A stretch of DNA of 64,000 nucleotides from Cocos nucifera (GCA_006176705.1 QRFJ01001907.1:145227-209226), one strand, 5' to 3'. Numbered from the stretch's first letter, positions 1-11,515 are shown. Made by a program: numbers and translations. Notes: generated from the letters alone by a model not told the origin.

Positions 1-1337
1 TGTGCCCTAGAAGTCAGAATTGGCTAACACATGTAATACACATCTAAGGGCAAAATTATAATTTTAACTATAAATGATAAAATAAATTATTTTCTATCAT
101 AGTGTGTATTTGAAAGTGTCTGTGATACATCCCTAAGTTAATGTTAATGATAGTTCATATTTTCAAGAGTTAAAAATTTAAGACATGAATTTTCATTATT
201 AACTAATAAAATGCTCCCGACCATAGGATCATCATGAAGATGGTGAATGATCCAAAAGGTTGGTGTACGATTGCTTCTTTAGGATAGATGAGTCTTGAGT
301 CTATGGTGTAGAGACACCAGAGCGAGAGTATAGGTACTTGTTAGAGAATGAAGGCACTGAGCGTGACCACCTTGAGCAGTCACCAGGAAGTTTACCTTCT
401 TATCAATGACTGGCTCGAAGTTGCAGTGGTGTGTCTAGTTCTTTGACCTAAGGTGCATCGGTAATTTACCTTAAAGGTGTTATAGTTTGGCTACACGCAA
501 CTCGGTCTCCTAGCCATTCAGAATCCTGAGGTATATGTTTGCTATAGCATGTTCATTGTAGGAATTGGATTAAACCGTTAGGAGATCTATCTACCTCGGT
601 AGATGAGGAGCAGCCCTATGATAATCATGAGAATCAAGTTCATAAGCCCATGTCCATGGCAGAGTGAAATGATAGAAAGAGTTTTTATTAGAGTTTTCAC
701 ATCGAACTTGAATCGAATGATTAATTCATATGATGGAAATTAGGGTTTGACGAGATCACCTTAACCCTAATCCAATCAGAGCTCAAGATGGAGGAACTAA
801 ATCACATAGATAACTGCACTAAGAGGTTCATTTTTAGTTCTGATGGATTGCCACTATATGCTGCTAGGTATTACTAGTAGATTTTGGGAGCAATTAGAAT
901 GATTTGGATGATCAATCATATTAGTTGTCTGAATCAAAAAAGTTTTGATCCATCGGAAGGTATTTTGATGATGGCAATGATAGAGATCATGACATATCTC
1001 ATTACCATACAAAATTGAACCTAACTGAATCATACAAATAAGGGTTTGGATCTAGATATCATCAATTGGACTAACCTAGTTCAATTGATTTGAATAAGAT
1101 TCAATTAGGTTCAAGAAAATCGTGCTAGCACACGATTAAGCCTGATATTCTCCTTTAACAATCATTAAAAGTTATCTCGACTAAGCCAAATATTGATTTG
1201 AGCTCATCAAGAATGCCTTTACTTGGTCTGACTGGAGCTTAAGTCTAGGTCAGAAAAGGATTGTCTTAATTTATAAGATAAATTGAGAGGGTCAATTTAC
1301 CTATCATTTTTAAGGGTCACCTGCTAATCTTGTTCTT
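1..1337 (+). repeat. Truncated copia-type LTR (left edge of window)
   Basis: This stretch matches the first 1.3 kb of the LTRs at 9242-11515 and 60859-63145. It begins about 11 bases inside the LTR, because the usual TGTTAGATATA start would lie just left of the window. It ends abruptly at about 1337 (after TTCTTTGACT), inside the U3 region, and is fused to a pol fragment. In detail it looks more like the subfamily at 28374-30648 than like 9242-11515. For example, it shares the GAATTTTCATTATTAAC stretch and the GGCTCGAAG end of the match near 415. It may therefore not be the partner LTR of the adjoining pol. No promoter or R/U5 part remains. Confidence 0.8.
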
Positions 1338-1835
1338 TGACTGCAGCTAGCAGGAATTTGATTTCTGTTTCATGCTAGCACAAGAAGGTTATGTGATCAC
1401 CTTCTTTAAGGACCATTGTAACATTCTTTATGAAATAAATAAAATTGCAAATGGTTTCCTTGTTAATGGTCTTTATCAGTTGCAATATTGATGTACTTGT
1501 TTTAACTATCGAGCAAAACGTGAATGCCAAACGACCTAGGGATAGTCCAAACGAAGATATCTATGGCACCTGAGATTGGGTCATATAGCAGAAGATAGGA
1601 TTAACAAATTGGAGAAAAATGGGCTATTGAGTCCATTGACTTTTGAGTCATATCCAACTTGTGAACTTTGTCTTCAAGGCAAAATGACTAAACTCCTTTG
1701 TGTTGGACTATGGGAGAGGGCCACAGATCTCCTTGCCTAGTACATACTGATGTGTGCGGCCCATTCGATGTGCCGGCTAGCAAATTTTGTCTACTTCATT
1801 ACCTTTACGATGATGTCTAGGTATGGGTATGTGTT
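1338..1835 (+). pseudogene. pol: copia pol fragment: GAG-pre-integrase and start of integrase (E1)
   Basis: Plus-strand pol closely matching 58155-58645 of E9. It covers the end of the protease-linked region (AASRNLISVS-like), the GAG-pre-integrase domain with the LRLGH motif near 1570-1590 and the C-x2-C zinc pair near 1660, and the first integrase block (LVHTDVCGPFD equivalent near 1738-1765). Several base losses break the frame, including one extra C at 1506 that E9 also carries. It runs directly into the N gap. I infer it is the 5' part of the pol that continues at 7540, split by insertion of E2. Confidence 0.8.
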
Positions 1836-2342
1836 NNNNNNNNNNNNNNNNNNNNNNNNNNNNNNNNNNNNNNNNNNNNNNNNNNNNNNNNNNNNNNNNN
1901 NNNNNNNNNNNNNNNNNNNNNNNNNNNNNNNNNNNNNNNNNNNNNNNNNNNNNNNNNNNNNNNNNNNNNNNNNNNNNNNNNNNNNNNNNNNNNNNNNNNN
2001 NNNNNNNNNNNNNNNNNNNNNNNNNNNNNNNNNNNNNNNNNNNNNNNNNNNNNNNNNNNNNNNNNNNNNNNNNNNNNNNNNNNNNNNNNNNNNNNNNNNN
2101 NNNNNNNNNNNNNNNNNNNNNNNNNNNNNNNNNNNNNNNNNNNNNNNNNNNNNNNNNNNNNNNNNNNNNNNNNNNNNNNNNNNNNNNNNNNNNNNNNNNN
2201 NNNNNNNNNNNNNNNNNNNNNNNNNNNNNNNNNNNNNNNNNNNNNNNNNNNNNNNNNNNNNNNNNNNNNNNNNNNNNNNNNNNNNNNNNNNNNNNNNNNN
2301 NNNNNNNNNNNNNNNNNNNNNNNNNNNNNNNNNNNNNNNNNN
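1836..2342. other. Assembly gap (507 N)
   Basis: A run of 507 unknown bases. The sequence left of it is plus-strand pol of E1, and the sequence right of it is minus-strand gag/protease of E2. By comparison with E9 the gap must hide the rest of E2 (integrase, RT, RNase H and its 3' LTR, normally about 5 kb) plus part of E1's integrase, unless these were deleted. Reading frames crossing the N run are artefacts. Confidence 0.95.
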
Positions 2343-2651
2343 AGGCACATAATAACAGTCTTTTAAAACTAAGTCTAAACCAGATGGTAATCGCAGAGGG
2401 TATGTTTCCACGGCTACTGCAGCAACTCTTGCTCCATTACCAATGCGTAGGATCATGTCTCCATCCCTCAGCCTCCTGCTATCCTCAAGACCCTGCATAG
2501 AAGTGCACAGATGAGCACTAGAACCAGAGTCAAGCACCCAACTGGATGCAGAAGAAACCGTAAGGTTAGACTCAATACGGGCATACCTCCAGAAGGACCT
2601 TCCTTCTTGTTCTTCAGGGTGGCCAGGTAAGTAGGGTAGTTCCGCTTCCAA
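2343..2651 (-). pseudogene. pol: E2 protease region of pol
   Basis: Minus-strand frame reading SSWVLDSGSSAHLC, with the retroviral-type aspartic protease triad D-S-G (codons near 2530-2540). It is followed by the RLPSGLDLVLKDCYYVP stretch typical of copia proteases, then the frame enters the N gap at 2342. The frame upstream of the protease is out of phase with gag because a base is missing near 2693, just before the zinc knuckle. The element cannot make a normal Gag-Pro fusion. Confidence 0.85.
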
Positions 2652-3419
2652 TGGCCGTCACTGTTGCAATGGAAACACTTTCCTTTGCCATCGACTTCTT
2701 CTTCGGTTCTGCCTTCTTCTTCTTTGATCCTTCCATCTTTTGCTTTTTCACAGACTTCTTTTTCTTTCCATAAGACTTTCTTTTGGAAGAAGTCCGTTCC
2801 ATAGCAAGAACTGAGCCTTTAGAACCTTTCATAGAAACTCAGTGGTAACTAGCATATTCATCAACTCGGCCAAGGAATTTTGAAGTTTATGCATGTGGTA
2901 ATTCATGATGAATTGCCCATATGCATCAGTCAAGGATTACAGAATAATATCGTTCTGCAAGTCCAAGTCCAACTTCACACCGAGCTTCTCAAGCTCTTCC
3001 ATGTCCTTGATCATTGTCAGATAGTAATCTTGGACTGACTGCCCATCACGCATCTTAGCCTTAAAAAGTCGTTTCGTGACTTGATATTTAGCTGCGCGAC
3101 TCTGTTCACCAAACATCTCCTGCAGGTGAGCCAACATTTGGCGAGCAGTTCCGATATCTTCATGTTGGTGCTGGAGCTCATCAGACATCGAGCCCAACAT
3201 GTAGTATCTGGCCTTATTGTCTTCGTCAATCCATTTTTCCAGAGACGCTCTCTGTTCAGTGGATGGACGAGCTGGTAAGGTGGGAGGGTCCTGGTCCAAA
3301 ACATGTGTTAACTTCTCTGAACCCAAAATAATTTTGTAGTTCCTAAGCCAATCTTTATAATTGGGTCCAGTCAGTCTATGTGTGTCTAGGATACGTGCCA
3401 GTGGGTTGGACGCAGACAT
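2614..3419 (-). pseudogene. gag: E2 gag (capsid/nucleocapsid), broken
   Basis: Starts at the ATG whose complement is 3417-3419 (MSASNPLARIL). That start is chosen because the same start lies right after a conserved acceptor-like CTCTACAG in E9 and E7. The capsid part is a UBN2-type copia Gag (YKDWLRNYKIILGSEK, then WIDEDNKARYYMLGSM). A CAA-to-TAA change at 2937-2939 stops it after about 160 residues, at DLQNDIIL. A second open stretch (2614-2832) is the basic, lysine-rich linker, and it then runs out of frame before the CCHC knuckle. The knuckle itself (CFHCNSDGHWKRNC) can still be read in another frame near 2640-2685. Confidence 0.88.
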
Positions 3420-5261
3420 TTTCCTGTAGAGAGTCAAAGATTCTAGTTAGATACTGTCATTTTGACTTGACCAATTTGTTTAGGAATTTTATTTTTAAAC
3501 AAATTAGCTCCCACTATTTCTCGGATCCCTACACTCCCTCTGTAGAGATGCGAAAATCTCCGCGATTGATGATTTCTAGTGGGTGGTGCAGTCTCACCAA
3601 CTGACTCATCACCTCACCTAACAGTTATTGGTGATGGGTTAGCCAATGAGTGAACAACTCTTGTTCAATGATTCTCTAATCATGGTGCACCCAAACTTGG
3701 TCTCTAATTCATGAATCTCACCGTATCCGGAATATTGATCCACTCCTTAGTTAAGTCAGACCCACCATTTGCATAGACTGGGTTCCTAATTGAGTCTCTC
3801 ACCATATCCGGAATATTGAGCCCAACTCATCCTCCAGCCTATAGCATCCAATGCCTAATAGACATGGTTGCATCTTCCCGGTGCAACTGAGCCACTATAT
3901 CCAGCCGAGAACAATCAACCCCGGGAAGGGCCCGCACGTCTACAATGGTGGAAGACCTCAGACTTAATCTTTTCTTAGGGAGAATTGATTCAGGTCTCAT
4001 TAAACTAGACTTGGCTTAATCATAACAATTATGACTAACCTAGTGGCATGGGTTAGCTCGGATTATTGACCACCTCAGATCAGAACTGTGTCAACAGATA
4101 TGGCCAGGTAAGTGAGACCGGTGGAAGGAATATGCCGTTAACTTGCACAAGAATGCATTCAGGTCGAGTAGCTTCCAATTAAAAACCAGTCGGTCGTCTG
4201 TGCCAAACTTACCTTAGACACCAAATTCTTGAGTCAGAACCAATTGGGTTAGCCTACAATCCAGACTCTAACCTCTGAGCCTAATTAGGTCTTGCTTGAT
4301 CGTGACTCGATCTTGACCCAGACTTAATCCTATTAGGCTGGTCAATTTAAGCATTGTTGATCCCATCTAACCAACTCTTGATTCGGTTTGATCAACCGCT
4401 TAGACCTAATTGAGCTACCCAAGCCTGAACCCAGTATTATGAATATGTCATAGATCTGAAATTCTCAATTTTAGACCTAATTGATATTCCATAAACTTAA
4501 TTCTTAATTAAGTTGGGTTCATAAACAAAATATGCACAATAAATCCTAGGATTTCAGGATCTAGGGTTTTGCAGAAAGTAAGTTTTGGGTTTCTGATTAA
4601 GGACGAACACGTAGCACCCCTACACGTCATAAGAACACCCCATCGAATGGGAAGAGAGGACCTTTAAACCCTTCTTCATTCTTATGACCGGACGGCCAAG
4701 AGGAACGCCTTAATCAGGAACATTCAATACTACAAAACAATATCAGATCTATATCATATATCTCATATATAAAGTAGATCTAATCATGGCATATTTTGCA
4801 TACATCTCATGTATCAAATCATGCATGTTTTCAGATCTAAATTATCTCATAATAATCTGAAAAATTAGATTTAAATTGATCTAATCAAAATAAATTCTAA
4901 TCTAGATAATTATGTAGAACTATTCTACAACTAGTCTAGACATGCATCAATCATATCTCATATGATATTTAAAATTAAATAATTTTTATTTGCTATTTAT
5001 CAGATGTTATTATAACACTTATAATATCAAAAAATAGTAAATAAGAAGATCTAAAATATGATTTAATCAGATTAAATCAAAGACATGCAAAACTATTCTA
5101 TTCTAGAACTAGTCATGCATATCTTCTTAATCTTAGATCCAAATCATTTAATTTTAATTTTTCTGATTTCAGATCTGATCACATCTCATGTGACATCTGA
5201 AATCACTTTATTTTCTAATTAAAATAAAATTAAAATCAGATCTAAACAATTTAGAACCATG
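3420..5261 (-). other. E2 leader between primer binding site and gag
   Basis: About 1.84 kb of non-coding leader on the minus strand, homologous to 55217-57076 in E9, 43050-44940 in E7 and 34612-35967 in E6. It holds many short ATG-started frames and no long ORF. The end nearest gag carries CTAAC and CTCTACAG just before the gag start (complement of 3424-3450), which looks like a splice branch point and acceptor. Confidence 0.8.
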
Positions 5262-5273
5262 GCTCTGATACCA
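5262..5273 (-). other. E2 primer binding site (initiator tRNA-Met)
   Basis: The minus strand reads TGGTATCAGAGCC two bases after the LTR end. This is the usual copia primer binding site, complementary to the 3' end of initiator methionine tRNA. Confidence 0.92.
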
Positions 5274-5833
5274 GTTGAAGGGAAATCCTGATTTTCCCGG
5301 TCCAGGTTCGTCCAGATCTGATTAGATCAAGAGATATATTTCAAAAATTTTCTCTTGATCTCAATCAGATCTTGATATGTTTCAGATCTAATTCTTATTA
5401 TTTTAATAAATAAAATAAAATAAGATAAATTAAATCAAATTTAATTTACCTGATTTGGGTAATCCTATTACCCTGTAGATGATCCTGATTGCAGCGGAAG
5501 GTTCTGGATCTAGCCACGCAAGCGCCTGGCCTCTACCGGTATCCACTTGGGTTGGATCTAGAGATCCTCTTCTTCTCTATCATGCCTCCAAAAATCAGAT
5601 CTGGAGGATCTTCAAAACTCTTTTGAAGATCTGCAGTCGTCCTTTTGCAGCAGCGCAGCCTTCTTGCTTTTGATCGCCTTTCCTTGATCTGAATCGCACC
5701 AACCTAAGTCCAAAACTCTTTTGGATGTGGAGAGCAAGGGGAGAAGAGATTATGGCATGGAGAAGGAGGGGAGAGGCAGCCTTGGGGTGTGTCTAATTGC
5801 ATTCACTTAGACTTAGGGTTGGGCGCAGGGTCT

Positions 5834-5841
5834 TATTTATA
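5834..5841 (-). promoter_or_regulatory. TATA box of E2 LTR
   Basis: TATAAATA on the minus strand within the conserved context GTCTATAAATAAGACCC. It is downstream of the facing CCAAT boxes and the palindrome, at the same place in every family-1a LTR. Transcription would start about 30 bases further left. Confidence 0.7.
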
Positions 5842-6012
5842 GACCTCTTGTGATCCAACTCCTCTTCCTCTCAACCAATCACAACCCTTTGTGAAATCAG
5901 ATCTAAATCTGATTGGTTGGAATAGAGACCCCTGGATTCCTCCTTAGAGGGTGCCTAAGACCAGTCAAACTGGATTCTTAGTAGAACTCTGATTGGAATC
6001 CAAAAGGGAGGT

Positions 6013-6037
6013 GGAGTCCTTGTCCAACAAGGACTCC
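6013..6037 (-). other. U3 hairpin in E2 LTR
   Basis: Perfect inverted repeat with arms GGAGTCCTTGT and ACAAGGACTCC and a 3-base loop. It matches the hairpins at 54417-54441 and 62359-62383. Confidence 0.75.
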
Positions 6038-7539
6038 TAGGCGCCTCCTACTTGGGCTCACGCCACCCTTGGCGTGCGCCCTTCTTCTTGCCAGGTTCTG
6101 GCAGGAGGACAGGCCCCCACCAGCTCTCCAATAGGTGCATGACATGTGGTCAAAAGTCAAAGGATCAATGGTCAACGTTTGACCAGTCAAAGGTAGACTT
6201 TTGACCAAAGTCAAAGAACAAGAAATGACAGGTGACCAAAAATGGCAGGTAATGTCTTACAAATAAGACAACCTATTCTGAACTTGGACAACCTCCAGTC
6301 AGACCATATGAAGGCCTCTGATTGAGCACAAACTCCTTTGGCTCAGTCAGGACAACTTATTTGTGATAGTAAAAGAAGAACGTTAGGTTCAATCGAGTGC
6401 TAGCACGATTTCCTTGAACCTAATTGAATCTCATTCAGATCAATTGAACTAGATCAGTTCAATTGATGATCACCAGATTCAAACCCTTGTTTGTGTGACC
6501 TAGTTAGGTTCAGTTCTGTATGGTAATGGGATATGTCATGATCTCTATCATAGACATCATCGAAACTCCTTTCGATGGATCAGAACTCTTCTGATTCGAA
6601 CAGCTAGAATGATCGATCATCTAAATCATTCTAATTGCTCCCAAAATCCACCAGTGACACCTAGCAGTATATGGTGGCAACCCATCAGAGCCGAATGCGA
6701 ACCTCTTGGTGCAGCTACCTGTGTGATTAAGTTCTTCTATCTTGAGCTCCGATCAGATTAGGGTTAAGGTGAACTCGTCAAACCCTAGTCTCTGTCATAT
6801 GATGTAATCATTCGATTCGAGTCCAATATGAAAATCTAAATAGAAACTCTTTCTATTATTTCACTCTACCATGGCTATGGATTTCTGGACTTGATTCTCA
6901 TGATCATCATAGGGCTACTCCTCTACCACCGAGGTAGATAGATCCCATCTTGATGCAATCCAGTTCCTACAATGAACATGCTATAGCCAACATACACCTC
7001 AGGGTTCCATATGGCTAGGAGACCGAGTAATGGTGTAGTCAAACTATAACACCCTCAAGGTGAACTATCGATGCATCTCAGGTCAAAGAATCAGACACAC
7101 TACTGCAGCATCGAGTCAGTCATTGACGAGAAGATAGACTCCCTAATGACTACTCGAGGTGGTCACGCTCAGTGCCCTCGTTCTCTAACGAGTACCTATA
7201 CTCTCGCTCCGGTGTCTCCACACCATAGACTCAAGACTCATCTACTAAAGAGAAGTGATCGTACACCAACCTTCCGGATCAATCACCATCCTCGTGATGA
7301 TCCTATGGTCTGGAGCTGTTTATGAGTTAATAATGATTATTCATGTCTTAAATTTTCAACTCTTGAAAATATGAATTATCATTACCATTAACTCAAAGGA
7401 TGTATCACAGACACTAAATACACATGTGTGATAGAAAATAACCCATTTCATTAAATTATAGTCAAAATTACAATTTTGCCCCTAGAAGTGTATTACAAGT
7501 GTCAGCCAATTCTGGCTTCTAGGGCACATATATCTAACA

Positions 7540-8452
7540 CTACCTCCTCCACCTCATAGATCGAAAAGAGTTTCCCATCCTCCTGAAAGATACTTAGGTA
7601 TTATTTTAGAGGAAGTAGAGAAAATGTTCCTCGTAGGTAATGGTGCTCATGGTGATGATCCCAAAACCTATAACGAGATGATATCAGATATCGACTCTAA
7701 GAAATGGCTAGAGGTAATGCGGTCAGAAATTGACTCGATGCACTCAAACCAAGTCTGGACCTTGGTAGATCCATCAGAAGGTATAGTACCTATTGAGTGT
7801 AAATGGATCTTCAAGAGAAAGATTGGTGCAGATGGGAACGTAGAGACATTCAAGGCTAGACTAGTGGCAAAAGGTTATAGTCATCGTGAAGGCATTGACT
7901 ATCAGGATACCTTTTTCCCAGTGGCTATGCTAAAATCCATCTGCACATTGCTTGCCATTGCAGCCTATTTCAATTATGAAATATGGCAAATGGATGTAAA
8001 AATGGCATTCTTAAATGGATATCTTGAGGAAGATATCTATATGGAACAGCCGCTAGGTTTCACATCCAGTGATACTGATCACAATGTTTGCAAGCTGCAA
8101 AGATCCATATATGGACTTAAGCAAGCATCTTGGAGCTGGAACACTCATTTCAATGATGTGATCAAAATGTTTGATTTCATCAAAAATGAAGAGGAACCGT
8201 GTGTCTTCAAAAAGATCAGTGGGAGCGCTGTTGTCTTTCTCGTATTGTACGTGGATGACATCCTCCTTATTGGGAATGATATTCCCATGTTGACGACAGT
8301 CAAAATATGGTTGTCCAAGAAATTCTCCATGAAAGACCTAGGTGAAGCATCCTTTATTCTAGGAATTAAGGTCTATAGGGATAGACCAAATAGGATGCTA
8401 GGACTTTCATAGAAGATGTACATAGAGGAAGTACTAAAGAGGTTTAGTATGA
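7540..8452 (+). pseudogene. pol: E1 reverse transcriptase region of pol
   Basis: Resumes E1 pol after E2. An open frame at 7624-8412 (262 codons) covers most of the copia reverse transcriptase (RVT_2). It includes WTLVDPSEGIVPIECKWIFK, the palm-domain aspartate in WQMDVKMAFLNGYLEED, GLKQASWSWN, and the catalytic YVDD box (LYVDDILLIGND, near 8249-8260). A CAG-to-TAG change after MLGLS stops it at 8410-8412. A base missing from ATGGAAAAC near 8450 then shifts the frame. This is the longest uninterrupted RT frame in the left block, but it lacks the integrase and an N-terminus, so it is inactive. Confidence 0.92.
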
Positions 8453-9227
8453 AAACTCTAAGAGGAGATTAATACCCTTCAGACATGGTATTCATCTTTC
8501 CAAGAAGATGTGCCCTAGCACACCTGAGGAAATAGAATGCATGAGCAAGATCCCTTATGCTTCTGCAATAGGGAGCCTCATGTATGCCATGCTATGTACA
8601 CGACCTGATATAGCCCATGCTGTGAGTGTCACAAGCAGATATCAGTCAAATCCAGGTGAAGAACACTGGACTTCTGTGAAATGTATCCTTAAGTACTTAA
8701 GAAGAACTAAGGATATGATGTTGGTCTTTGGTAATGGAGAACTCCAAGTCTAGGGATACACAGACTCGGATTTCATGTTCGATATAGATGATCGAAAGTC
8801 GACATCTGGGAGTCTGTTTGTGTGCAATGGTGGTGCTGTCAGCTGGAAGAGTTCCAAGCAAACCGTGATAGCAGATTCCACCATGGAAGCAGAATATATC
8901 ATTGCATCAGAGGCTGCGAAGGAAGCATTCTGGTATAAGAAGTTTGCTGCAGAAATTGGAGTAATGCCATCAGATGCCATTCCTCTGTACTGCGACAACA
9001 ATGGCGCCATAGCCCTTGCTAAGGAGCCGAAGGTCTCACCAGAAATCCAAGCACATTGAGCGGCGATACCATCTCATCCGCGATTACCTCGAGAAGGGTT
9101 ACGTCGAGGTCAAGAGAGTCAACTCCGCAGATAATGTGGCAGACCCACTTACAAAGCCGTTGGGCCAATAAAAATCGAAGCCCACCTTGAGAAGATGGGA
9201 CTTAGACTTGTAGCCAATTGGCTTTAG
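8453..9227 (+). pseudogene. pol: E1 RT C-terminus and RNase H
   Basis: Frame 8508-8753 gives the connection region (YASAIGSLMYAMLCTRPDIA) and ends in a CAG-to-TAG change. Frame 8775-9059 gives the RNase H with DSTMEAEYIIASEAAKEAFW (catalytic glutamate) and YCDNNGAIALA (catalytic aspartate). The end of pol (KRVNSADNVADPLTKPL) follows one frame over, up to the TAG at 9225-9227. Unlike E9, the RNase H core is complete here, so this copy serves as the reference for the E9 deletion. Confidence 0.9.
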
Positions 9228-9241
9228 GATAAGTGGGAGAT
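9228..9241 (+). other. E1 polypurine tract
   Basis: Purine-rich GATAAGTGGGAGAT directly before the 3' LTR start TGTTAG. This is the plus-strand primer site for reverse transcription. Confidence 0.8.
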
Positions 9242-10746
9242 TGTTAGATATATGTGCCCTAGAAGCCAGAATTGGCTGACACTTGTAATACACTTCTAGG
9301 GGCAAAATTGTAATTTTGACCATAATCAATGTAATGGGTTATTTTCTATCACATATGTGTATTTAGTGTCTGTGATACATCCTTTGAGTTAATGGTAATG
9401 ATAATTCATATTTTCAAGAGTTGAAAATTTAAGACATGAATAATCATTATTAACTCATAAAATGCTTCCCGACCATAGGATCATCACGAGGATGGTGATT
9501 GATCCGAAGGTTGGTGTACAATCGCTTCTCTTTAGTAGATGAGTCTTGAGTCTATGGTGTGGAGACACCAAAGCGAGAGTACAGGTACTCGTTAGAGAAC
9601 GAGGGCACTGAGCGTGACCACCTCGAGTAGTCATTAGGAAGTCTACCTTCTCGTCAATGACTGACTCGATGCTGTAGTGGTGTATCTGATTCTTTGACCT
9701 GAGGTGCATGGGTAGTTCATCCTTGAGCGGTGTTATAGTTTGACTACACCATAACTCGGTCTCCTAGCCATATCGGAACCCTGAGGTGTATGTTGGCTAT
9801 AGCATGTTCATTGTAGGAACTGGATTGCATCAAGATGGAATCTATCTACCTCGATGGTAGAGGAACAACCCTATGATGATCATGAGAATCAAGTCCAGAA
9901 GCCCATGGCCATGGTAGAGTGAAATAATAGAAAGAGTTTCTATTTAGGTTTTCACATCGGACTTGAATCGAATGATTACATCATATGACAGAAACTAGGG
10001 TTTGATGAGTTCACCTTAACCCTAATCTGATCAGGGCTCAAGATAGAAGAACTTAATCACATAGGTAGCTGCACCAAGAGGTTCGCATTCAGCTCTGATG
10101 GGTTGTCCACCATATACTGCTAGGTGTCATTGGTGGATTTTGGGAGCAATTAGAATGATTTAGATGATCGATCATTCTAGCTGTTCGAATCAGAAAAGTT
10201 CTGATCCATCGAAAGGAGTTTCGATGATGTCAATGATAGAGATCGTGACATATCCCATTACTATATAGAATTGAATCTAACTAGATCACACAATAAGGGT
10301 TTGAATCTGGTAATCATCGATTGAACTGATCTAGTTCAATTGATCTGAATGAGATTCAATTAGGTTCAAGGAAATCGTGCTAGCACTCGATTGAACCTAA
10401 ACGTTCTTCTTTTACTATCATAAGTAGTTGTCCTGACTAAGCCAAAGGAGTTTGTGCTCGATCAGAGGCCTTCACTTAGTCTGACCGGAGTCTGTACAGA
10501 TCAGAAAAGGGTTGTCTTATTTTGTAAGACAATACCTACCATTTATGGTCACCTACCATTTTTCGTCCTTTGACTTTGGTCAAAAGTTGACCTTTGACTG
10601 GTCAAATATTGACCATTGATACTTTAACTTCTATCCATGTGTCACGCACCTATTGGAGAGCTGGTGGGCGCTTGTCCCCATGCCAGAAGCTGGCAAGGAG
10701 GAGGGCGCATGCCACCCTTGGCGTGCACCCAAGCAGGAGGCACCCA

Positions 10747-10771
10747 GGAGTCCCTGTTGGACAGGGACTCC
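10747..10771 (+). other. U3 hairpin in E1 3' LTR, covarying variant
   Basis: Arms GGAGTCCCTGT and ACAGGGACTCC around loop TGG. Compared with the E9 hairpin, one T-A pair has become a C-G pair by matching changes on both arms. Confidence 0.75.
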
Positions 10772-10942
10772 ATCTCCTTTTTGGATTCCAAATAGACTCC
10801 TCCTAAAAACCAAGTTTGACTAGTCTTAGGTGCCATCTAAGGATGAATCCAAGAGACTCTATTCCCATTAATCAGATTTAGATCTGATTTCACAAAGGGT
10901 TGTGATTGGTTGGGAAGAAAAGGAGTTGGATCATGCATAGTC

Positions 10943-10950
10943 TATAAATA
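10943..10950 (+). promoter_or_regulatory. TATA box of E1 3' LTR
   Basis: TATAAATA in the conserved context AGTCTATAAATA, downstream of the AATCAGAT...ATCTGATT palindrome and the TGATTGG box. Confidence 0.7.
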
Positions 10951-11515
10951 TGACCCTATGCCCAACTCAAAGAGATAACATAATCCCCATGCCCCAAGGC
11001 TGCCTCTCTCCTCCTCCTCCATGCCAAGTCCATCTTCTCCCTCTCCTCTCCATGCCCAAAGAAGATTGGGATCCAGTTGGTGCAATCCAGGTGAGAGAAA
11101 GGCGACAGAAAGCTAGAAGGCTGTGCTGCTGCAAAGGACAACTACTGATCTTCAAAAGCTATTTTGAAGATCCTCCAAATTAGATTCAGATCTGATTTTT
11201 GGAGAGATGATAGAGAAGAAGAGGATCTCTAGATTCAGCTCGAGTGAATATCAGTAGAGGCCAGGCACTTGCACAGCTAGATCCAGAATCTTCCGCTGCT
11301 TACAGGATCATCAATAGGTAATAGGATTACCCTACATCAAGGTAAGTTAAATCTAATTTAATTTTTCTATATTTTATTTTGATTATTAAAATAATAAAAA
11401 TTAGATCTGAAATATTTCAAATCTGATTAAGATCAAGAGAAAAAATTTTGAAATATATCTCTTGATCCGATCAAATCTGAACGAACCTGATCCGAAAAAT
11501 CAGAATTTCTCTTCA

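Larger units (their letters stand above)
2343..7539 (-). mobile_element. E2: Ty1/copia element, minus strand, 3' half in gap
   Basis: Read right to left: 5' LTR 7539-5276, primer binding site 5273-5262, leader 5261-3420, gag from 3419, protease near 2540, then the N gap. E2 is inserted in E1 pol. The five bases after its LTR, CTACC (7540-7544), are the expected target duplication, whose partner would be in the gap. Gag and protease are close to E9, so this is the same young subfamily. Confidence 0.85.
5276..7539 (-). repeat. E2 5' LTR (2264 bp)
   Basis: Complete LTR in reverse orientation, starting TGTTAGATATA at 7539 and ending CCTTCA at 5276 when read on the minus strand. It carries the W-box-rich stretch (about 6165-6235), the GGAGTCCTTGT hairpin (6013-6037), a TATA box and a donor-like CAG/GTAAAT. 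It aligns over its full length with 9242-11515, 52916-55202 and 60859-63145. Confidence 0.93.
1338..11515 (+). mobile_element. E1: Ty1/copia element, plus strand, split by E2
   Basis: E1 consists of a pol fragment at 1338-1835, then the gap and E2, then RT-RNase H at 7540-9227 and a full 3' LTR at 9242-11515. The pol sequence immediately after E2 (starting CTACCTCCTCC at 7540) is what E9 has uninterrupted at 59339 onward, so E2 inserted at this spot. The base after the 3' LTR starts a candidate 5-bp target duplication CTAAG (11516-11520). The copy left of E1 is outside the window. The 5' LTR, primer binding site, leader and gag are missing. E1 itself lies in E3 pol. Confidence 0.78.
9242..11515 (+). 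repeat. E1 3' LTR (2274 bp)
   Basis: Full LTR with TG...CA ends (TGTTAGATATA to TCTCTTCA). It has a TATA box at 10943-10950, a U3 hairpin at 10747-10771, several W-box cores around 10568-10620, and a perfect donor-like AAG/GTAAGT at 11340-11346. The five bases after it (CTAAG, 11516-11520) are the expected target duplication. Confidence 0.93.

Noticed and set aside
1750..2651. Long frames crossing the N gap on both strands
   Set aside because: They are open only because N codons are not stops. Only the part 2343-2651 (protease) is real coding similarity.
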